A stretch of 23,318 nt of DNA from an uncultured Prevotella sp. (GCA_905373605.1 CAJPTO010000020.1:1-23318); one strand, 5' to 3'; positions 1 through 7,182 are shown, counted from the first letter of the stretch. The notes: generated by a model from the sequence alone, not told the origin. Numbers and translations: made by a program.

Positions 1-15
1 GGTTCTCGATGATGA

Positions 16-528
16 TGTAATTCCATAGTTCGTTCTCGGCTTTTTGCCACCGATCAAGGTGTTAAATCATATTTGGTTTGGGGCTTAGGTAGCTTTGGAG
101 GCGTATCACTGGTCAACATTCCCATATTCTGCGCGGTCATTGCCGTAGGTTTGATTTGCGCCCTTATCATGATAAAACCGCTAAATGCCCTCACATTGGG
201 TGATGATTACGCTCAAAGCCTGGGCATAAACGTGGGTAAAACACGCTTTTTGCTTCTGGCTGTCACTGGATTATTAACCGCCATCACAACGGCTTTCTGT
301 GGCCCGATAGCCTTCATTGGCCTTGCCGTGCCGCATTTGTCCCGTTTGATAACAGGCACAGACAACCATCGCACACTGCTGCCCACAACCATTCTTCTGG
401 GCTGTTGCGTTTCCTTGCTATGTGCTTTGCTGTGTTACCTGCCTCCCAATGGCAGCATCATCCCTATCAACGCCATCACCCCCTTGATTGGTGCCCCCGT
501 TATTGTGTACATCATGATGAAAGGGTGA
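16..528 (+). CDS. FecCD-family ABC importer permease, C-terminal part (5' end missing or broken)
   Basis: This is the C-terminal half of an inner-membrane permease for iron-siderophore, haem or cobalamin uptake, the FecCD/BtuC family that works with an ATPase and a periplasmic binding protein. Family hallmarks are the segment VKSYLVWGLGSFGGV, the phrase LGDDYAQSLGINV that contacts the ATPase, the segment CGPIAFIGLAVPHLSRL, and the C-terminal PLIGAPVIVYIM. Several hydrophobic helices are visible. Family members are usually about 330-350 aa, so roughly half is absent. The family-like reading continues upstream of the TTG at 73 back to position 16 (FATDQGVKSY), where two TGA codons at 10-15 close the frame. 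TTG at 73 is therefore not a natural start. The substrate cannot be told from this part. The stop codon (526-528) lies inside an octamer repeat. Family assignment is secure; intactness is not. Confidence 0.85.
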   Translation, partial: CNSIVRSRLFATDQGVKSYLVWGLGSFGGVSLVNIPIFCAVIAVGLICALIMIKPLNALTLGDDYAQSLGINVGKTRFLLLAVTGLLTAITTAFCGPIAFIGLAVPHLSRLITGTDNHRTLLPTTILLGCCVSLLCALLCYLPPNGSIIPINAITPLIGAPVIVYIMMKG

Positions 529-555
529 AAAGGTGAAAAGGTGAAAAGGTGGAAA
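524..555. repeat. 8-bp tandem repeat at the permease stop codon
   Basis: Three copies of GGTGAAAA (524-531, 532-539, 540-547) are followed by a variant, GGTGGAAA (548-555). The TGA stop of the permease is made by the first unit. The period of 8 matches the larger array at 6808-6927, but the unit sequence differs. Confidence 0.85.
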
Positions 556-771
556 GATTGCTAACGCCGTTTAAAGGTGAAGGGCTGAATGTGTTCGGCT
601 CTCTGTCGCAGTTTGTGCACCACAAAGACCTTTGTGCAGTGACTATAAGGCCATTGTTGTGCGGCAATAAGATGCTGGCTGCCGCATATCAGCAGATGGT
701 TTAAATGCGCGGAAAAAAAATGAATTGCAAGTGGAAAGTAAGAAAAAGTAAAGACGACTAAGACAAATGGG

Positions 772-922
772 CATCAGCGAGCGGATGATTTCGCTATATT
801 GACTGCCATAAGATGTGCATCTTAGGCCTAGGCACTTGCTGATCACGGTGCTGAGAGCTTGCTCAAATCTCTCCATGATTGAAAAAAATACTACCGAAAG
901 GAGTGAGCTTCTCGGATTTTAT
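772..922 (-). pseudogene. Remnant of an IS1380-type transposase (N-terminal ~50 codons, frameshifted)
   Basis: Read on the minus strand from 922, the translation is KSEKLTPFGSIFF. A change of frame follows at a run of seven T (A7 at 882-888 on the plus strand), and then IMERFEQALSTVISKCLG, LRCTSYGSQYSEII and RSLM. The order PFG.I.F.M..F, then LGLRC, then Y.YSEI..SLM matches, as I remember it, the start of Bacteroides/Prevotella IS1380-family transposases. After RSLM (about 772) the resemblance stops, and the 350-400 codons that should follow are absent. The piece is therefore truncated as well as frameshifted. No terminal inverted repeats could be identified. The family call rests on recalled motif order, not on a search. 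Confidence 0.6.
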
Positions 923-925
923 TTA

Positions 926-933
926 TACCTTTG
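926..933 (+). promoter_or_regulatory. Possible -7 promoter box (TACCTTTG)
   Basis: TACCTTTG fits the Bacteroidota -7 consensus TAnnTTTG. No TTTG -33 element is seen at the expected 19-21 bp upstream. If active, it would give a leader of about 300 nt before the lipoprotein gene at 1248. Confidence 0.3.
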
Positions 934-1247
934 CGATGTCAGCCGTTTAAATTGCGCTGATTAATCGTAACATTAAGGCAAGTGATTTTCCGACATGGCA
1001 AAGTATTGAGCAACAATCGTTGCCCAGGTGCTTATAATAGCTAAATCAAGAACTTGCGGAATTAAGGCACATAAAATTTCTAACGAACGTTTTCGTTAAG
1101 CCAAATGGGCAATGCCAAGCTTGTTTGAGCATTGCCATGGCGAGAATTGAAAATAGCCGGCACGAAGCTTTAGCGAAGTGGAAAGGCAAAACGCACTTTT
1201 CGAGGAACGAGAAAAGAACCTAAAATTATAACCCAAAATTATCTGTT

Positions 1248-1463
1248 ATGGGTACAAAACGATTTTTACGACTATCGTTGGTGATAGTGTTCTCGATTGA
1301 TTTAAGTGCTTGTCAGGATGCAGAAACAGAAGTTCTAAAAATTTCTCTTCCTGAAAGAACAACTCACTTACATGCAAATTCTACCGATAAAGCATTGTCA
1401 AACCTCGATAGCTTCATTATGGATGCCTCAACAACGGTTGGGCTAATCTCAAAAATAAATTGA
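1248..1463 (+). CDS. Small putative lipoprotein (71 aa)
   Basis: The N-terminus has a positively charged start (MGTKRFLR), a hydrophobic stretch and a lipobox-like DLSAC with Cys22, so the product is probably exported and lipid-anchored. The remaining ~50 residues (TEVLKISLPERTTHLHAN onward) show no known domain. The VLKISLP.. segment could be the first strand of a BACON/Ig-like domain, which would make the gene a truncated relative of the lipoprotein at 1565. That is inference. It lies 101 bp upstream of that second lipoprotein on the same strand. Its small size and position in a decayed region leave open that it is a fragment or not a gene. Confidence 0.45.
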   Translation: MGTKRFLRLSLVIVFSIDLSACQDAETEVLKISLPERTTHLHANSTDKALSNLDSFIMDASTTVGLISKIN

Positions 1464-1564
1464 TTAGTGCTGTTCTATGAAAAGGGGATGAGGTCACTAT
1501 ATGATTAGGTTCAACCACCACATACGTATAATCACTTACAAATAACCGACATACCAACTGAATT

Positions 1565-1942
1565 ATGGAAAAGAAACTTTGGATCGTAGTTTTTTGTTTG
1601 CTACTTTTACTTGTCGCCTGTGGGCCGTCAGACAACTATGGTTTTCCCTCAAAGATTAGCTTTGGGAGAGAAGGTGGCACTAAATATTGTTCTGGAAAGC
1701 AAGCTATCGCCGGTATTAGCATCAGCGATTACAATGGAAATGGAGATACAAAGTTTAGCGAGGGCGAAAACGACACCATCATCACAACGTGTTCTTGGTT
1801 AAAAGTGAAGTTTAGGATGCTTCATGGAAATGAAATAAAGATAATAGCCGAGCCGAATACGACGGGGAAGAAACGCACGCTCTATGTTTATGGCTCTGTT
1901 GATAATTACGATGCGACCATCAAAGTGACTCAAAGTAAGTAA
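1565..1942 (+). CDS. Putative lipoprotein with BACON-like C-terminal domain (125 aa)
   Basis: The start MEKKLWIVVFCLLLLLVAC is a textbook type II signal peptide with lipobox LVAC (Cys19), so the mature protein should be lipid-anchored at the outer membrane or cell surface. The C-terminal half contains SWLKVKF, EIKIIAEPNTTGKKRTLYV and a final ATIKVTQSK. This succession of a W-L-x-V strand, AEPNTTG..R and IKVTQ is typical of BACON-type Ig-like domains, which are common in Bacteroidota surface proteins. At 125 aa it carries one such domain and no enzyme module, so it may be a small binding or surface protein. Its ligand is unknown. No clear promoter was found in the 101 bp upstream. Confidence 0.75.
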   Translation: MEKKLWIVVFCLLLLLVACGPSDNYGFPSKISFGREGGTKYCSGKQAIAGISISDYNGNGDTKFSEGENDTIITTCSWLKVKFRMLHGNEIKIIAEPNTTGKKRTLYVYGSVDNYDATIKVTQSK

Positions 1943-1964
1943 ACGTTTAATGACGATTTAAGCA

Positions 1965-2165
1965 TCATTCTGCGATAATGGACTTTGAAATACCTAGGCT
2001 GGCTTTCCCAAAGGCACGCCGCATATTGGTGTTATACGTTGGCTTAGGATAATAAACGTATGGTGTGGCCTGTTGTAAGCCCACCAAATAGGCATTGGGT
2101 AAACATTGAACCAACCTTAATTTGCTGTCACCGGCCAAGTTAAGCTTCGCGTCTAGTCTTGTTAC
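1965..2165 (-). pseudogene. Protein-like remnant ending in a TGA (about 66 codons, no start)
   Basis: The minus strand reads KLNLAGDSKLRLVQCLPNAY, then LVGLQQATPYVYYPKPTYN and TNMRRAFGKASLGISKS, and ends at TGA (1965-1967). The composition looks like real protein rather than chance translation. There is no start codon near its 5' side, where a TAA lies in the hairpin. I do not recognise a family. It could be the C-terminus of a deleted gene, or chance. Confidence 0.3.
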
Positions 2166-2208
2166 TTATCATCTGCAATGTTGTTACAGACGATAAGTAA
2201 CAAGATTA
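2154..2208. repeat. Long inverted repeat / hairpin
   Basis: The arms TCTTGTTACTTATC (2157-2170) and GATAAGTAACAAGA (2192-2205) are perfect 14-bp complements. After one mismatch the stem continues inward with TCTG/CAGA, and it extends outward by one G-T and two A-T pairs. The loop is 11 nt (2176-2186). No T-run follows on either side, so it is not a classical terminator. It sits between the two gene remnants. Confidence 0.8.
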
Positions 2209-2240
2209 TTTCCCACCAGTAACATTATTATCTCATATCT

Positions 2241-2543
2241 TTAATTTGCCCAGTTCGGGTTAGAAATCCAGTTGGTAAGCCTATTACCACTAGGCGTTAG
2301 TTGATACAATCGTTCCTGACACCACGCCAACCTCCACAATTCACACCACGTGTAGCCAAATCATCGTGCAGTAAACAAAACGTTCTTTTCTTTGTTCCCG
2401 AATGGATCATACCCCCCTCCTTCCTCCACGTTCGCTAAGCGTAGCGTCTTTATACCTTAAAACTGTGATGGTATGTTCTCTGTTTCCGCTGCACCTCTGT
2501 GTGAGTTTGATAATGCATCAAGCTCTGTAAGTCTATTCCAAAT
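2241..2543 (-). pseudogene. Gene remnant with two in-frame stops (about 100 codons)
   Basis: One minus-strand frame reads IWNRLTELDALSNSHRGAAE and TENIPSQF, then TAA (2457-2459). It continues GIKTLRLANVEEGGGYDPF and GNKEKNVLFTAR, then TGA (2361-2363), and continues again FGYTWCELWRLAWCQERLYQ and LTPSGNRLTNWISNPNWAN to TAA (2241-2243). Two stops in 100 otherwise protein-like codons suggest a gene inactivated by point mutation: TAA could derive from CAA and TGA from TGG. The ending NPNWAN loosely recalls SusD/RagB-family C-termini, but that is not enough for an assignment. Chance translation cannot be excluded. Confidence 0.35.
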
Positions 2544-2634
2544 TCAATTCCTTTTCACAATAAAAGTCAAGACGACTTCAATATCCTTTCATTATGTTTC
2601 TTATGTCCTTCTGTCAGAAATGGCGTAATAGCCC

Positions 2635-4800
2635 TTATTTATTCTTTCTGTAATATTCGGCCATGACAAATCGGATGTCTTCATAGCTGATGTCAGGACT
2701 AATTTCCGCCTTAATTTCATTCAGACTTTTTTTCTCTTCAGGATGCTTCATCAAATAACGGGTAATCTCCTGCCGTTTCTTATCATCCACAAACTGCGAT
2801 ACCGATACGACACCTTCGGCAACATAATGAGCCAAATGCGAATAAATGGTGCTGGGTGTTAGTTGGCGGCGTTGGGCTATTTCGGCAACGCTCATCCCCA
2901 AGCGAAAAAGATTAAAGGTAGCCAACTTTGTATCCACCTTAGGTTTCGCCTCTTTGGCCTTCTTCGTTCTGGCCTTACTGTCATCCATTGCACCCAACAA
3001 CAATTTGGCTTTTGCCGAAAGATAGTCGCCAATGGCAAACGAAACGTCTGCCCTACTTTCGTATTTCAGCAAGTTCATCTTAAAGCCTAATGCTTCGTCC
3101 ACCTCTGCATAGCGTTCTTTCAAGGTCTTCTTCAAGGTTTTATTATCCGTGTCAATCCTGTTCTTAGCAAGCATCTCAATCAACGAAGACAAGCGCTTAT
3201 GGAAATAACCTGCACCCGAGCGAATGCGCTGCAACACCTCTTCGCCCAAGGCATCGCCTTGCTGTGCGACCAACATCTGGGTATATTGCAGTCTGAACTT
3301 AGCCGCCACCCCCACTATCTCGTCAAGCAAAGGTCGAGCTAGGCGATATTCTTGCAACAAACGAGGATACTTGCGTGCGAAATGCTCGTCGACGAAACGT
3401 GTCAAACGTTCGAATGCGATGCCTACGGGTCGGAAATCGAACAGTTCGTCTATCAAGTTCACCTCGTAAGCACGCTGCATTTGGCTCAGCATTTCGTTGT
3501 TTGGTTGGCGTGCAGAAGCCTCCACATTGAACTGATGCACTTTTTCGTCGCAGATAACAGCACTGGGTGAGAGTGGCGCACTAAGCACAAGCCCCTCCAA
3601 TGTTTTGCATCGGCTCAGCGCAACATAAGTTTGTCCGTGGGCAAAGGAATGTTGTGCATCGATGATGGCATGTTCAAAGGTTAGTCCTTGGCTTTTATGG
3701 ATGGTAACAGCCCATGCCAACCTTAGTGGAAGCTGCTTGAAAGTGCCTTCCACCTCTTCTTCAATGGCTTGTGTTTCCTTGTTCAGCACATATTTGGCGT
3801 TCGTCCATTCCTCGGGCAAAAGGTCGATCAACTCGCCCGTTTCGTTGGCCTTAACAGTTACACCTTTGTTTGTTGCCGACACCACTTTACCCAACATGCC
3901 GTTGTAATATCGGCCTTTACCTGTGCTGTCGTTCTTAACGAACATCACCTGCGCATTCTCTTTGAGTTCCAAGACAAACTCCGTGGGGAACGATTGTTCG
4001 GGAAACTCACCTGTGATGCTGGCTTTATACCGCCTGCTTGCTCCAGGCAGTTCGGCCAATTTTCTGTCGTTGATGCTTTGCGCTTGGTAGTTGTGTGTCA
4101 CAAGGCGGATAAAGTCGGTGCCAGATGGTGGAGCAAAGTTGGGTACAAACCTGCTGTTCAGTTTTTTAAACGTATCTTGATCGGCCTTGTTGTCACGTAT
4201 CTTGTTCAGGAGTGTAAGAAAATCAAGGTCGTTCTGCCGATAAACGTGCAGTAGTTCAATCGTTATGTAGCCCATTTGCTTTAGGGCCAAGCTCGAAAAG
4301 AAGTAGGGCGAGTCGTAATATTTGCTTAAAAGCGTCCACTCTTCATCCTTAACCACGGGCGGCAGCTGCTGCAAGTCGCCGATGAGCAACAGCTGCACGC
4401 CCCCAAAAGGTTTGCTTCTGTCTCGATAACGACGAAGCACCATGTCTATCGAGTCGAGCAAGTCGGCCCGCACCATGCTTATCTCGTCAATAACCAGCAA
4501 GTCGAGCGTTCGCAGGATGCGTTGTTTCTCCTTGCTCATCCTGAAAATCCCTTCTGTATTAAAGGTGGAATTGGGAACGTATGGTGCGAAAGGCAGTTGG
4601 AAAAACGAATGGATGGTAACGCCATTGGCGTTGATGGCAGCGATGCCCGTAGGGGCCACCACCACCATCCGCTTAGGAAGTTTGTCTTTAAGTGTGCGCA
4701 AAAACGTTGTTTTCCCTGTTCCTGCTTTACCTGTAAGGAAAATGCTTGTACCAGTGTTCTTTACAAACTGCCAAGCCAGGTTCATCTCATCGTTTTTCAT
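2635..4800 (-). CDS. Pif1/RecD-like superfamily 1 DNA helicase with C-terminal HTH
   Basis: The product (721 aa) is a cytoplasmic ATP-dependent DNA helicase of the SF1B group (AAA_30/Pif1-like), expected to act in replication-fork or repair work. Visible motifs in order are Walker A GKAGTGKTT (24-32), motif Ia VVVAPTGIAAINANG (46-60), Walker B VIDEISMV (103-110), motif III GDLQQLPPV (141-149), TIHKSQGLTF (366-375) and YVALSRC (392-398). The region after about 430 is helical. Residues 631-660 (GMSVAEIAQRRQLTPSTIY) form a helix-turn-helix like that at the C-terminus of some RecQ helicases. This fusion is seen in other Bacteroidota helicases. It is a single gene with its own 177-bp upstream spacer. 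I saw no good promoter match. The exact pathway role is unknown. Confidence 0.92.
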   Translation of the reverse strand: MKNDEMNLAWQFVKNTGTSIFLTGKAGTGKTTFLRTLKDKLPKRMVVVAPTGIAAINANGVTIHSFFQLPFAPYVPNSTFNTEGIFRMSKEKQRILRTLDLLVIDEISMVRADLLDSIDMVLRRYRDRSKPFGGVQLLLIGDLQQLPPVVKDEEWTLLSKYYDSPYFFSSLALKQMGYITIELLHVYRQNDLDFLTLLNKIRDNKADQDTFKKLNSRFVPNFAPPSGTDFIRLVTHNYQAQSINDRKLAELPGASRRYKASITGEFPEQSFPTEFVLELKENAQVMFVKNDSTGKGRYYNGMLGKVVSATNKGVTVKANETGELIDLLPEEWTNAKYVLNKETQAIEEEVEGTFKQLPLRLAWAVTIHKSQGLTFEHAIIDAQHSFAHGQTYVALSRCKTLEGLVLSAPLSPSAVICDEKVHQFNVEASARQPNNEMLSQMQRAYEVNLIDELFDFRPVGIAFERLTRFVDEHFARKYPRLLQEYRLARPLLDEIVGVAAKFRLQYTQMLVAQQGDALGEEVLQRIRSGAGYFHKRLSSLIEMLAKNRIDTDNKTLKKTLKERYAEVDEALGFKMNLLKYESRADVSFAIGDYLSAKAKLLLGAMDDSKARTKKAKEAKPKVDTKLATFNLFRLGMSVAEIAQRRQLTPSTIYSHLAHYVAEGVVSVSQFVDDKKRQEITRYLMKHPEEKKSLNEIKAEISPDISYEDIRFVMAEYYRKNK

Positions 4801-4977
4801 TGTGTCTTAATCGTTAGGGATTGTAAAGCACTATAGATGCAAAGAAGTAAAGATTAATCGTTGTATTTTAATCCCTTGCCTTTCAATTGATTATTGCATT
4901 CTTATCGAAGCGTTAAACAAAAGCAATGAACTGTTTTCATTCAATGCTCCATTGTATATCTGAATATGCATGCCACA

Positions 4978-5472
4978 TCAGATATCTCGGCCCTCCATTA
5001 GCCGATTGGCCAAACCACTTGCTGCGTCTTCAATGAGGTCGAGCGCATACTCAAAATCTTTTTCGCCGCCATAATACGGGTCAGGGATGAGTTTTGCCTG
5101 CGGATGGTTGTCTGCATAGTCCACCAACATCTTCACTTTGGCCATATCGTTCCTGTTGTTTGTCTTTTGCGACAACATTTTCCAATTGTCGTTGTCCATC
5201 ACAAAGATGAAATCAAAGTCTTTAAAGTCGGCTGTTGCGAATTGTCTTGCTCGGCTGTTAAGGCTATACCCACGGTGGGCACCACATTTTCTCATTCTGC
5301 TATCAGGCAGTTCGCCCTCGTGCCAATTGCCAATGCCAGCAGAGTCAACTTCAAAATGCGCGTCCATTCCCCTGTCTGCCAACACCTTTTTCATCACCCC
5401 TTCGGCAGCCGGCGACCTGCAAATGTTTCCCAAGCACACGAATAACAACCTTGTTTTTATCTTATCTTCCAT
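4978..5472 (-). CDS. Low-molecular-weight protein tyrosine phosphatase
   Basis: This 164-aa cytoplasmic enzyme hydrolyses phosphotyrosine on proteins. The N-terminal P-loop is FVCLGNICRSPA, with nucleophile Cys13 and phosphate-binding Arg19 (CX5R). The DP loop is LIPDPYYGG, with general acid Asp131. Both sit where the family has them and the length is typical. In many bacteria such enzymes counteract BY-kinases that control capsule or exopolysaccharide export, but no kinase gene is in this window, so its partner is unknown. It lies 114 bp downstream of rpoD on the same strand. A terminator-like hairpin between them (5528-5559) suggests separate transcription. AAAGGA lies just ahead of the ATG. 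Confidence 0.93.
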   Translation of the reverse strand: MEDKIKTRLLFVCLGNICRSPAAEGVMKKVLADRGMDAHFEVDSAGIGNWHEGELPDSRMRKCGAHRGYSLNSRARQFATADFKDFDFIFVMDNDNWKMLSQKTNNRNDMAKVKMLVDYADNHPQAKLIPDPYYGGEKDFEYALDLIEDAASGLANRLMEGRDI

Positions 5473-5527
5473 GTTCCTTTATATGTAATTGTAATGATGC
5501 TGGCGTTTTGCCAAGCGATAAAACTAA

Positions 5528-5559
5528 AAACATCCCGCCAAGCCAATGGCAGGATGTTT
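5528..5559 (-). terminator. Rho-independent terminator downstream of rpoD
   Basis: The arms AAACATCCCGCCA (5528-5540) and TGGCAGGATGTTT (5547-5559) pair over 13 positions with one mismatch, around a 6-nt loop. On the minus strand the stem is followed by GTTTTTAGTTTTATC, the T-rich tail expected after rpoD. Confidence 0.75.
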
Positions 5560-5586
5560 GTAATCATTGGTATGGGCAGCGAGGTG

Positions 5587-6459
5587 TTAGCCCAAATATT
5601 TCATTAAAATCTTGGCGTTGCCGCTATCGCGCAGCTTGGCGATGCTCTTCTCACGAATTTGCCTTACGCGTTCGCGTGTAAGCCCCAGTTGGTCGCCAAT
5701 CTCTTCAAGGCCTTTTTCGTGGCATCCTATGCCGAAGCACTCGCGAATAATCGTTATTTCTCTATCTTTAAGCACCTTAGCCAGCACGCTGTTCAGTTCG
5801 AGCGCCATCGATTCGTGGTCGGCTTGCTTGTCTGTACGACTGTCATCACCCGAAGCCATCACGTCAAGCATGCAGTTGTCTTCGCCGTCTTGAAAGGGAG
5901 CATCGATGCTCACGTGGTGTCCATCGGCCATTAGGCTCTGTCCAATCTTCTCTTCATCGAGATTAGTGGCATCCGACAATTCAGACACCGAGGGATGTCT
6001 TTGGTTTTCTTGTTCAAACTTATTTATCTCGTGATTTATCTTATTTAGCGAGCCAACCTGGTTGAGTGGAAGCCTTACGATACGACTTTGCTCGGCAATG
6101 GCTTGCAGAATGCTTTGTCGTATCCACCAAACGGCGTATGAGATGAATTTGAAGCCACGTGTCTCGTCAAACTTTTGTGCTGCCTTGATAAGTCCTATAT
6201 TTCCCTCGTCAATCAAGTCGGTAAGCGTAAGCCCTTGGTGTTGGTATTGTTTCGCCACAGACACAACGAAGCGCAGATTTGCCGTCACCAGCTTATCTTT
6301 TGCCTTTTCGCCCTCGGGGCCACCCTTCCTTATCTTCTGGGCAAGCTCTATCTCCTCATCAATGGATATCAACGGAGCCCTGCCTATCTCCACAAGGTAT
6401 TTGTCAAGTGCCTCACTAGAACGATTGGTAATGCTTTTTTGAATTTTTAATTGCCTCAT
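5587..6459 (-). CDS. rpoD: Primary RNA polymerase sigma factor (RpoD/SigA type)
   Basis: The 290-aa product is the housekeeping sigma-70 factor that directs core RNA polymerase to promoters. Region 1.2 is at about 18-46 (EALDKYLVEIGRAPLIS). Region 2 starts at LVTANLRFVVSVAKQYQ (57-73) and includes the promoter-melting helix FKFISYAVWWIRQSI (103-117). Region 4.2 is the HTH LGLTRERVRQIREKS (258-272), which recognises the upstream box. The short N-terminus, lacking the large region 1.1 and the non-conserved insert of E. coli RpoD, is the normal Bacteroidota form (about 285-290 aa). This sigma factor recognises TTTG/TAnnTTTG promoters, which are found throughout this window, including in front of this gene. 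Confidence 0.96.
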   Translation of the reverse strand: MRQLKIQKSITNRSSEALDKYLVEIGRAPLISIDEEIELAQKIRKGGPEGEKAKDKLVTANLRFVVSVAKQYQHQGLTLTDLIDEGNIGLIKAAQKFDETRGFKFISYAVWWIRQSILQAIAEQSRIVRLPLNQVGSLNKINHEINKFEQENQRHPSVSELSDATNLDEEKIGQSLMADGHHVSIDAPFQDGEDNCMLDVMASGDDSRTDKQADHESMALELNSVLAKVLKDREITIIRECFGIGCHEKGLEEIGDQLGLTRERVRQIREKSIAKLRDSGNAKILMKYLG

Positions 6460-6525
6460 TTTTTAACCTCACATCAATTTTAAATGTCCGTTAACTTGTT
6501 TACTAAAATATGCCGTAAAACCTTG

Positions 6526-6557
6526 CAAAGTTAATGAAAATAATCCAAATACGCAAG
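6526..6557 (-). promoter_or_regulatory. Probable rpoD promoter
   Basis: On the minus strand the -7 box is TAACTTTG (6526-6533), a full match to TAnnTTTG. CTTG (6554-6557), a 3-of-4 match to TTTG, stands 20 bp upstream. The start codon at 6459 would follow a leader of about 60 nt. Confidence 0.6.
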
Positions 6558-6807
6558 TTTTTGGCCACTTAATATATCCAAAAATCATGCCATAAAACAT
6601 GTTTGGCAGTCTTCATAGGTGTAAATGCTACGTTTGTCGGCTTATGTAGCTGTAGTTTCGCTTGTATATAGCATGATGTCGTGCCAGAAAGACACATAAA
6701 TGACAAGCACTAGTCTGGACGTGGAAAATCCGCTTAAGTGTCCATTGGGTTTTTATAGTCAAAACGCAATGGCTTTGAGAGTGCAATTGACTATCAGGAA
6801 ATGAGCT

Positions 6808-6927
6808 GACAAGTTGACGAGTTTACAAGTTTACAAGTTTACAAGTTAACGAGTTGACGAGTTGACAAGTTAACAAGTTTACGAGTTGATAAGTTTACGA
6901 GTTGACGAGTTGACAAGTTAACGTGTT
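6808..6927. repeat. 15-unit octamer tandem array (consensus NACRAGTT)
   Basis: Fifteen consecutive 8-bp units run from 6808 to 6927 with no gap. They have the form GACAAGTT, GACGAGTT, TACAAGTT, AACGAGTT and close variants; the last unit is AACGTGTT. Only the first base and the A/G at position 4 vary freely. The final AAGTT/GAGTT is nearly invariant. The period of 8 is not a multiple of three and the frames are not open as a gene, so the array is non-coding. Confidence 0.92.
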
Positions 6928-7182
6928 GAATTATTCATTTAGCTTAATGAAAATGTTGGCCAAATTCCTCTACGAGTAAAAAAAAGAGCATATTTTTTAA
7001 CATAAATACTGCCCTCGAGCAGAGCAAATTGCCCATTGGTCGCATTTATTTCATTCTTGCATGGGGTTGTTGCGCAAGAAGTAAGGCGTGAGATGTGGCA
7101 TTAAGCAACGGCAATTTAGCTCTAAATTGACCGTTTAACACAAGGAAATGGGCTAAATGGTGCATTTAATCGCGCTTTTTGC

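Larger units (their letters stand above)
556..1247. other. Gene-poor spacer with a mobile-element remnant
   Basis: There is no intact gene here. The stretch holds a transposase remnant on the minus strand (772-922), a promoter-like TACCTTTG at 926-933 on the plus strand, and a run of small hairpins at 1081-1216 ahead of the lipoprotein gene at 1248. A short inverted repeat, CACAAAG/CTTTGTG, lies near 620-636. The rest shows nothing recognisable. Confidence 0.6.
1943..2634. other. Gene-poor spacer with remnants and a long hairpin
   Basis: No open gene is present. The stretch holds a long inverted repeat (2154-2208) and two protein-like remnants on the minus strand (1965-2165 and 2241-2543). 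Nothing was recognised between 2547 and the helicase stop at 2635. Confidence 0.6.

Noticed and set aside
643..876. 77-aa minus-strand frame as an independent gene
   Set aside because: Only its first ~35 codons look like protein and they match a transposase start; the remainder is out-of-frame filler, so it is listed as a remnant.
3769..4254. 161-aa frame antisense to the helicase
   Set aside because: It is a shadow of a well-supported helicase reading frame.
6808..6927. CRISPR array
   Set aside because: The units are 8 bp and contiguous, with no spacers and no cas genes nearby; it is a simple tandem array.
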